Of a DNA stretch of 64,000 nt, positions 54,986-64,000 are shown one piece after another. Below the pieces are notes generated by a model. The model worked only from the letters and a program-made list of their open reading frames with translations. It was not told the origin of the DNA and searched no databases. Both the position numbers and the translations under genes were made by a program. Every line of letters begins with the position of its first letter. Position 1 is the first letter of the stretch. The stretch comes from Taeniopygia guttata (lineage: Eukaryota > Chordata > Aves > Passeriformes > Estrildidae), in contig NC_133050.1 in NCBI RefSeq assembly GCF_048771995.1, positions 3,236,501-3,300,500 on the forward strand, written 5' to 3'.

Positions 54986-55087
54986 GCAGAACTTCTCCTC
55001 CAACAAGGTTCTGGATATTTTTTCATTAATACCAGTGTGCCAAATATTGTAAGAGTGACACATGAAGAGACTCGAGGCATTGCTTTG
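54986..55087 (+). pseudogene. NUP210: NUP210 exon 20
   Basis: Thirty-four codons reading AELLLQQGSGYFFINTSVPN then VRVTHEETRGIAL. The NTS sequon is retained. Splice sites intact, phase 0-0. Confidence 0.92.
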
Positions 55088-57935
<2,848 letters not shown>

Positions 57936-58540
57936 TAGGAGCTGATCCAGCCTGCCCTGACTCCTGTGCTGCTGGTCCTGAGCACAGAGATCACACATGG
58001 ACAAGATGCTACAACAGAGAACACCTCCCTGTGTCTCTGTTTCTCCCTCCCAAATTTATCCCTTCAGGTTATAAGGGTCTCAGGGTATCAGGTATCTGTT
58101 CGTGTTCTGTGTGGCAGAAATCTCAGCTTTTGCATTTACATAGTAATATTAATCCCTAATTTATATGGACATGCTCATTTACATTTCCTCCTGTTTAAAG
58201 TGCATGTGAGCAATTCTTTTAGGAGTAGGTTTTGCCCCAGGGTCATTTTCCATATGTCAGGCTTTAAAACTGAACAGAAGAAAGTCCAGCTCATTGCTCT
58301 TGCCAGCTTGGGTGCACCTTAAACAAAAGAAGTGTTGATATTTCTGGATGTTTTAATTATGCCCTTGCCAGCTGAAGGACCTGAGTTCATTCATTTCATC
58401 TGACACTAACTCCAGCTGGCAGGGATTAGTGTTTAAAATCAGTGCTAGTCTAACCTTGGGGCTCTAACTCCACTAGCCTACTACAAGTATAATACAAAAT
58501 CAAGTGAAAATTTTTATGCGAATAAATAAGAGTGGTGTGA

Positions 58541-58699
<159 letters not shown>

Positions 58700-59164
58700 T
58701 AAGTTAATGGACTTTTGAAATTAATCTGTGAATAAGAATTGGCAAAAAATGAATAAAGATATTAGGTTAAAGGCATGGTAATACACAACGGCTGAGAGTC
58801 TTTTTATTTTCTTTTTGTGAAGCCTCAATTAGCTGTTAAAAGGTAAAATATTATTTGTGAGGGAAGTTTCCTGAGCTAACAGCCTGAATGTTGCTGGCTG
58901 ATGAAGGAGACTGCATTCCTCCAGTGTGATGACTGATGAAGCTTTGTGCATCTTGGAAGCAGTGACTTGGCAGAGAGTGTCAGGTGAAGAGTGCTGTGTG
59001 AAGGCACATCTGATGTTATCAAACTCACTGTGTCTGTTGCTTGTTTCATTTTCACTTCAAGTATTTAATGTTTCAATAAAGCACAGTTTGCAAAGAGCAA
59101 TCATGTGTAAAAATGTGATAATTTCCTCAACTTTGCTTCAGACTGTCACTTAGCCTTGTGGTAA

Positions 59165-59401
<237 letters not shown>

Positions 59402-59683
59402 TAAGATACAGGCATAAAGAAAGTCTGTGCTACAATGGAACAGGAATACATACATTATGGTTACAGTATAGTAATCAATTTGCCATAAAATTCATTCTGT
59501 CTGGAAGCTGACCTAATGCCAGTCAGATTTCAGTGTTGTTTAACTCAGATGAGTTAAATTTCGTCATGCTCAATTTACTGTGATTAAGCAACTAAAGAAT
59601 CAGTTGTACACTTGTACTGTTTTGTGGTGTCATTTATCTGACTGAAGGATCCTGAACACGGGTATTCATATTTCTGTTTTTAG

Positions 59684-59746
59684 GTCTTTACCCCATTTAG
59701 ACTACTGCCAAGGAAAGTGACCCTAATTATTTGGGCCATAATTCAG
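59684..59746 (+). pseudogene. NUP210: NUP210 exon 24, donor destroyed
   Basis: Twenty-one codons reading VFTPFRLLPRKVTLIIWAII then Q, the same length as human. The next bases are ATGAGG where a donor GTGAGG would be expected, so the splice donor appears mutated (GT to AT at 59747-59748). This is the last exon I can find. The following human-like exon does not appear in the remaining sequence. Confidence 0.85.
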
Positions 59747-59857
59747 ATGAGGCATCGTCTTACATATTTTCTTTACTTTGTAATTTCTGTTGTAAAATGA
59801 ATCTTCATAACTGGATTTTCAGCAGGAAATACTCAACTTGACATTTATCTGCATTCA

Positions 59858-60035
59858 CACTGAATGGACTGACAGGCTTGTTGGAGAGGGGCTTTGGGCA
59901 AGGGCCTGGAGTGACAGGACACCAGGAGTGGTTTCAACCCAACGCAGGGCAGGGCCACATGGGATATTGGGCAGGAATTGTTCCCTGTGAGCGGGGGGAG
60001 GCCCTGGCACAGGATGCCCAGAGCAGCTGTGGACG
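59858..60035 (+). mobile_element. CR1 LINE fragment at the NUP210 break
   Basis: Shows gagtgacaggacaccagga, tcaacccaacgcagggcag, and ccagagcagctgtggacgg in CR1 order. It separates the last NUP210 exon from the tandem exon array and may mark the rearrangement point. Confidence 0.85.
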
Positions 60036-60243
60036 GGTCTGAGATCCTCTGCAATTTCCCAGTCTCTGAGCAGATCAGGAGGTGCAGCTGTTTTCACAAG
60101 GGAGTGCTCTGGCCCAGCCCCAATAGCCTGGGCATTCTCCTCATCTTTACCTGTGAGTTTCACAAGCATTGCCTCCTGAAGATGCCACCTGTCCAATGGG
60201 GAATGTTTCCATCTGATCCAGCTGTTCCTCTTCCTTTTTCAAG

Positions 60244-60363
60244 TAATTGACCAAACGCCTGTGCAGAAAGAGGCACTTCCTGGAGGAGGCAGCGGGTCAG
60301 TGCCAGCCTCTGCTGCAGGAAGGAAGGCGATGCCAGGCACGGGCACAGGCATGGGCACAGGAG
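60244..60363 (+). CDS. Exon candidate A1 of tandem-array gene
   Basis: A 120-base exon, phase 1-1, reading VIDQTPVQKEALPGGGSGSV then PASAAGRKAMPGTGTGMGTG. Acceptor tttttcaag with a pyrimidine run, donor GTGATT. Homologous to exons at 61569 and 63131; the length differences (15 and 6 bases) are multiples of three. Confidence 0.45.
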
Positions 60364-60685
60364 GTGATTGCTGTGCCGGGCTCAGCCCTCGGCGGGGCTG
60401 TGTGGCAGCAGCTCTTCCCCCAGGCCCTGCCCTTGCACGGCCCGGCAGCAGCCAAAGCTGGAGGTGCCTGGGCTTCCAGGCCTCTGGAGCTCGTTCACAG
60501 CCCCGGGGAATCGGGACTCGTGCACCAACTCTGTCCCTCCCTCTGCAGCTGCTCCCGCAGCCGGCCCTGAGTGCCCAGAGGCCCCAGGCACAGGAGCAGC
60601 CCCGAGCGGGAGCCCTGCTGTGAGCCCAGGGCCAGAGCCAGCCCTGGCACACAATGGAAACCTTCTCATCTTGGTTTGCTTCTAG

Positions 60686-60757
60686 ATGGGGATGCCCCAA
60701 AGGCTTCTCCATTAGCCTGGCGGTATGACGCTTTGAAGCCCTCTGGGCATCCTGCAG
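60686..60757 (+). CDS. Exon candidate B (72 nt)
   Basis: Phase 1-1, reading DGDAPKASPLAWRYDALKPS then GHPA. Acceptor tgcttctag, strong donor GTATGT. One of four candidates that are exactly 72 bases long. Confidence 0.45.
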
Positions 60758-60837
60758 GTATGTTCTCAGTGTCTCATAATCATTGACCATCTGGAAGGAA
60801 CCAGGTGACAGAAGCTCCTGTGCCTGTTCAGTTACAG

Positions 60838-60909
60838 GCGTTTCTGCAGAGAGGATCTCTCCAGCTCCTGGGCTGGATGATGCACACCAACCCAGCTCCC
60901 ATCACAGGG
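60838..60909 (+). CDS. Exon candidate C (72 nt)
   Basis: Phase 1-1, reading GVSAERISPAPGLDDAHQPS then SHHR. Acceptor cagttacag, donor GTGAGT. It lies only 80 bases after exon B, so the intron would be very short, which is unusual but still spliceable. Confidence 0.4.
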
Positions 60910-61008
60910 GTGAGTAGTGTGTCCCTGCTGAACCCACAGGCTGAGCAATGGTTTTGTGGGGTCCATTCCTGGGAAATGGAACAGCTTTCTGTTAAGATCC
61001 TCCAATAG

Positions 61009-61098
61009 GAAACACCAACCAGATGGTAGACAAGAAATCCCAGAAACCATTTGAAGTCATGTGGAAAATGCTGAAGGAAATGGAACAGGCAGGACAAG
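61009..61098 (+). CDS. Exon candidate D (90 nt)
   Basis: Phase 1-1, reading GNTNQMVDKKSQKPFEVMWK then MLKEMEQAGQ, a charged, helix-like segment unlike the Gly/Pro-rich neighbours. Acceptor ctccaatag, donor GTGGGT. Confidence 0.4.
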
Positions 61099-61568
61099 GT
61101 GGGTGCATTTCCCTCAGCCTTCCCCTGGGACTCAGCAGCCGGGGCCTTTCCCTGCACATCTGGACAGGCCCTGCCCGGCACAGCGGGAAGGGATCCATGG
61201 CAGCCTCACTGCCCTGCTGCTGCTCTCCTGGCCTGCAGGGCTGTTTCCCAGCCTGGGCTGGCTGCAGCTTCTCCCCAGCTTCTGCAGGAAGGCATTTGGC
61301 ACCAGCTGACACGGACCCCAAACTGCACCATGGGCCATGCACACCCTGAGATCCCCTGAAGTTTCCCTGTCTCTGAGCACATCAGGAGGCACAGCTGTTT
61401 GCAAGGGAGCGCTACTCACTCGGGCATGCTCTGGCCCAGTCCCAACAGCTTGTGCCTTTTCCTGATCCATATCAATGACTTTGACAAGCATTGCCTCCTG
61501 AAGATGCGCCCTCCCCTAAGGGATACAGCCTCACCTGCTCCAGCTGTGCCTTTCCCTTTCTTCCAAAG

Positions 61569-61673
61569 TAGATGGAGAAGCTGTGCTGAAGGCAGTGTTT
61601 CCCAGAGGAAGCAGAGATTCTGTGCCAGCCTCTGCTGCAGGAAGGGAGGCGATGCCAGGCACAGTCACAGGAG
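61569..61673 (+). CDS. Exon candidate A2 of tandem-array gene
   Basis: A 105-base homologue of A1, phase 1-1, reading VDGEAVLKAVFPRGSRDSVP then ASAAGREAMPGTVTG. Diverged at the 5' half but conserved over SVPASAAGR.AMPGT. Acceptor cttccaaag, donor GTAATT. Confidence 0.42.
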
Positions 61674-61739
61674 GTAATTGCTGTGCCTCTGGGCCTGAGC
61701 CCTGCTGAGCCTTGAGCTGCCCTCTCTGCTGCTTGGCAG

Positions 61740-61871
61740 CGTGGGCACAGCCCGGACAAGGCCGGCACAGCCCAGAGGAATTATTATGCCCGGGGCACTC
61801 CGGTACTGAGCAGTCCTGCTGGGGTCCCTCTGTGGGAGACACGTCCCGAGCTCTGGAAGTGACTGCACGGG
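61740..61871 (+). CDS. Exon candidate F (132 nt)
   Basis: Phase 1-1, reading AWAQPGQGRHSPEELLCPGH then GPSVGDTSRALEVTAR. Acceptor gcttggcag, but a weak donor (G|GTGCCC), so the end is uncertain. Confidence 0.25.
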
Positions 61872-62316
61872 GTGCCCATGGTGGGGAAAGGGCAGAGGGG
61901 GAGAGCAAGGCTCCAGAGTGTCCTGAGAGGGCCTGGCTATGTGCCATTGGGCTGAGGGATTTGTCCCAGCAGTAAGAGGGCAGGAGGGACAGGGGGAGGC
62001 AGGGATACCTGTGGAACTGCCTGCTGCAGTTTTCCCCTGGGCTTTAGGGAGGGTTTCCTCTGTGGGAAGAAGAGAACCCCCAGGGCCCCAGGCTGCTCCA
62101 GCTGCCCATCCATGGATGTTGCCAGGGCCTGCAAAGAGCATGGACAGTGACCAGGAGCAAGCCCTGAGCTCCCCAGGCCCTGTGCTCCTTTGGCCTTTTC
62201 CATTCACATCTGGATCCCAAGGCCTTACCCAACCCCCTTGCAAGTACTCAGATCCTAAAGGCAGAAGGGGACCACAGCACACCAAGGAAATGGTTCTGAT
62301 CTGTGCTCACTTCTAG

Positions 62317-62388
62317 ATTTGGATGGCGACTTGGATTATTATGAAGCCGTGGTGGAAAATGGCTTGAAGTTCTTGGAGGATGTTGGAG
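62317..62388 (+). CDS. Exon candidate G (72 nt, GC donor)
   Basis: Phase 1-1, reading DLDGDLDYYEAVVENGLKFL then EDVG. Acceptor cacttctag, donor GCAAGT (GC-AG class with otherwise perfect consensus). Acidic and protein-like. The acceptor region resembles that of exon B. Confidence 0.42.
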
Positions 62389-62754
62389 GCAAGTTTTCAA
62401 TATGCCTTTCCTGAGACAAAAATCAGAGTCAGTGTGACAAGAGCTCACCCATCTTCCACTTCCCTTAACATCATCCCAGGGTTGAAGGAATCTGGAAGCC
62501 TCGCCCTGCTCCCTTTCTGGAGCCCTGAGTGATCCCACAGGATCACTGTCAGTGGGAGGAAGGAGCATTTAGCTGTCAGTTTTATTCCTGTGTGCAATGC
62601 CAGAGTGTCCTTCCGTGTGCTCTGTGCAGCCCCAGAGAAGAGCAGAGAGGGAAGGGGCCGAACCCAGGGCTGTGTCCTGGGGCTGAGCCTTGGGTGCAGC
62701 CTGAGGATCTCCTACATTGTCACAGGAGCTGTTCTGTCCTGCCTTTCTTTGCAG

Positions 62755-62826
62755 ATAACCCTGCTGGTGAAAGTGATCTGGCTTCCCAACCCACGTTCAG
62801 GATGGAGGCTCTGGGAGATGCTGAGG
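62755..62826 (+). CDS. Exon candidate H (72 nt)
   Basis: Phase 1-1, reading DNPAGESDLASQPTFRMEAL then GDAE. Acceptor ctttcttgcag-type with a good pyrimidine tract, donor GTAGGT. Confidence 0.45.
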
Positions 62827-63130
62827 GTAGGTCAAGGCCTTTCCCCCTGCGAGAGCTGCCAGCTCAGAGCCCAAAGCTCGGCCAGGGGGGCATCGCTGCA
62901 GGTGCCAGGACAGAACCATGCACGGGTGTGCCCTCGCCCTGGGTCATCCCCTTATGACTTCTGCCCAGGCTTGGCAGGTGCTTGAAGGAGGGAGGGCCAT
63001 GGCCCAGTCCCAAAACCCAGATGTTTTTCTGGTCCTTAACCATGATTTGAATAGCATTGCCTCCTGAAGATGCCACCTCCCTCAATGGCGGATGGTTCCA
63101 TCTGATCCAGCTCTCTTTTCCTTTCTCAAG

Positions 63131-63244
63131 AAATGGACCAAACATCTCTGCAGAAGGAGGCACATCCCGGAGGAAGCAGTGGCTCAGTGCCAACCTCTGC
63201 TGCAGGAAGGAAGGCGATGCCAGGCACGGGCACAGGCACAGGAG
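63131..63244 (+). CDS. Exon candidate A3 of tandem-array gene
   Basis: A 114-base homologue of A1, phase 1-1, reading EMDQTSLQKEAHPGGSSGSV then PTSAAGRKAMPGTGTGTG. Acceptor ctttctcaag, donor GTGATT. Its downstream intron is nearly identical to that after A1. Confidence 0.45.
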
Positions 63245-63876
63245 GTGATTGCTGTGCCGGGCTCAGCCCTCGGCGGGGCTGTGTGGCAGCAGCTCTTCCC
63301 CCAGGCCCTGCCCTTGCACGGCCCGGCAGCAGCCAAAGCTGGAGGTGCCTCGGCTTCCAGGCCTCTGGAGCTCGTTCACAGCCCCGGGGAATCGGGACTC
63401 GTGCACCAACAATGTCCCTCCCTCTGCAGCTGCTCCCGCAGCCGGCCCTGAGTGCCCAGAGGCCCCAGGCACAGGAGCAGCCCCGAGCGGGAGCCCTGCT
63501 GCGAGCCCAGGGCCAGAGCCAGCCCTGGCTCCCGACTGGGCCGGGGCTGCACTGGGTCCTGACAGGGCCTGGCTCTGTCCCCTGGGGCTGGGGGAGCTGT
63601 CGCGGGGCAGGGAGGGCCAGGGCTGGCAGGGGCTGCTCAGGGATGGGTTTGGCCCCTGTCCCTCCAAGCAGTGACGGCCCAAGCAGCTGCGCTGGCCCCG
63701 GGCTCTCCTGACGGCCTGCTGGGCTTTGTTGGGTGGCACAGCCTGTGCCAAGGGGTGGCAAGGTGCCTGCAGGCCCCAGCTCTGGGGCAAACAGAGAACG
63801 TCCTGGCCGTATCCACCGTGCTGCCAGCTCAGCAGTGCAGCACAGCGCGGGCTCACGCTCCCCATTGCTCCCACAG

Positions 63877-63930
63877 ATGCTGCCGGCCCCACAACACCTG
63901 TTCCCGATGCCCAGAACAGCCTCAGAAGTG
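63877..63930 (+). CDS. Exon candidate I (54 nt)
   Basis: Phase 1-1, reading DAAGPTTPVPDAQNSLRS. Acceptor gctcccacag; the donor (G|GTTGCT) is weak. It begins with the same split Asp codon as exons B, G and H. Confidence 0.3.
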
Positions 63931-64000
63931 GTTGCTATTGGGAAACACACTGTTTGATACAGTTAATTGCAGGTCTGCTTTTTTTGGAGCTTTCCTTCAT

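Larger units (their letters stand above)
60050..63960 (+). other. Tandem array of phase 1-1 exon candidates (undescribed gene?)
   Basis: Units of about 1.3-1.6 kb repeat three times, each with a conserved 200-base lead (gagcagatcaggaggtgcag type, then attgcctcctgaagatg) before a homologous exon at 60244, 61569 and 63131. Between them sit further short open segments bounded by AG and GT (one GC), all starting after the first base of a codon and ending after the first base, so any subset can be spliced together in frame. The conceptual product is Gly/Pro/Ala/Ser-rich with short acidic segments and no signal peptide, cysteine framework or known domain that I recognise. Neither the 5' start nor the 3' end lies clearly in the window. 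Confidence 0.45.

Noticed and set aside
58065-58095. A possible 24-base micro-exon (VIRVSGYQ) between exons 21 and 22.
   Set aside because: The end of exon 21 aligns to this part of the protein directly once one missing base is allowed, and the donor after GGCAAG fits; the micro-exon would need a non-GT donor upstream.
63126-63950. Minus-strand 274-codon frame across the array end.
   Set aside because: A GC-rich antisense frame crossing introns and exons of the plus-strand model; no motif, and the corresponding region in unit 1 is interrupted differently.

Overview
The window is from a bird genome, very probably a songbird. The evidence is repeated CR1 LINE 3' ends on both strands, a tRNA-derived SINE with a CR1-like tail (51130-51255, like the passerine family TguSINE1), avian-type endogenous retroviral pieces, and a large intron-rich vertebrate gene. 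There are no bacterial-style genes, and most long open frames here are chance.

Layout. 1-1800: a degraded T-rich tract, then an antisense ERV remnant (LTR, env pieces, integrase C-terminus). 1800-10490: mostly intergenic, with CR1 fragments, a perfect 21-bp hairpin and a decayed minus-strand coding-like stretch (6060-6760). 10491-12312 and 15312-17134: two near-identical 1.82-kb direct copies. Each carries, on the minus strand, a small spliced gene candidate for a 74-residue highly acidic protein with GT-AG introns and AATAAA signals. 17135-26600: AT-rich intergenic DNA ending in a CR1. 26676-27062: a 390-bp pentamer array (CCCAG/CCCGG/CCCTG) inside a GC-rich CpG region that abuts the next gene.

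27105-59746 holds 24 consecutive exons recognisable as NUP210 (gp210, the nuclear pore membrane glycoprotein), in the right order and phase, with almost all splice sites intact. The copy nevertheless carries several independent lesions: the start codon is out of frame with the mature protein, there are in-frame TAG codons in exons 7 and 15, one-base losses at exons 18 and 21 (the latter with a TAA), and the exon 24 donor is destroyed. The 3' part of the gene, including the membrane anchor, is absent from the window. I read it as an unprocessed, truncated NUP210 pseudogene or a decaying paralogue. Introns hold CR1s, a SINE and a solo LTR.

59860-64000: immediately after the break lies a tandem, GC-rich region with units of about 1.3-1.6 kb. 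I reconstruct at least ten short exon candidates on the plus strand, all symmetric phase 1-1. Four are exactly 72 nt, and three are homologous copies whose length differences are all multiples of three. This looks like an undescribed, rapidly duplicating gene encoding a Gly/Pro/Ser/Ala-rich protein, and it is the best candidate for something new in the window. Both the acidic mini-gene and this exon array are inferences from splice signals and frame conservation; I do not recognise either family.
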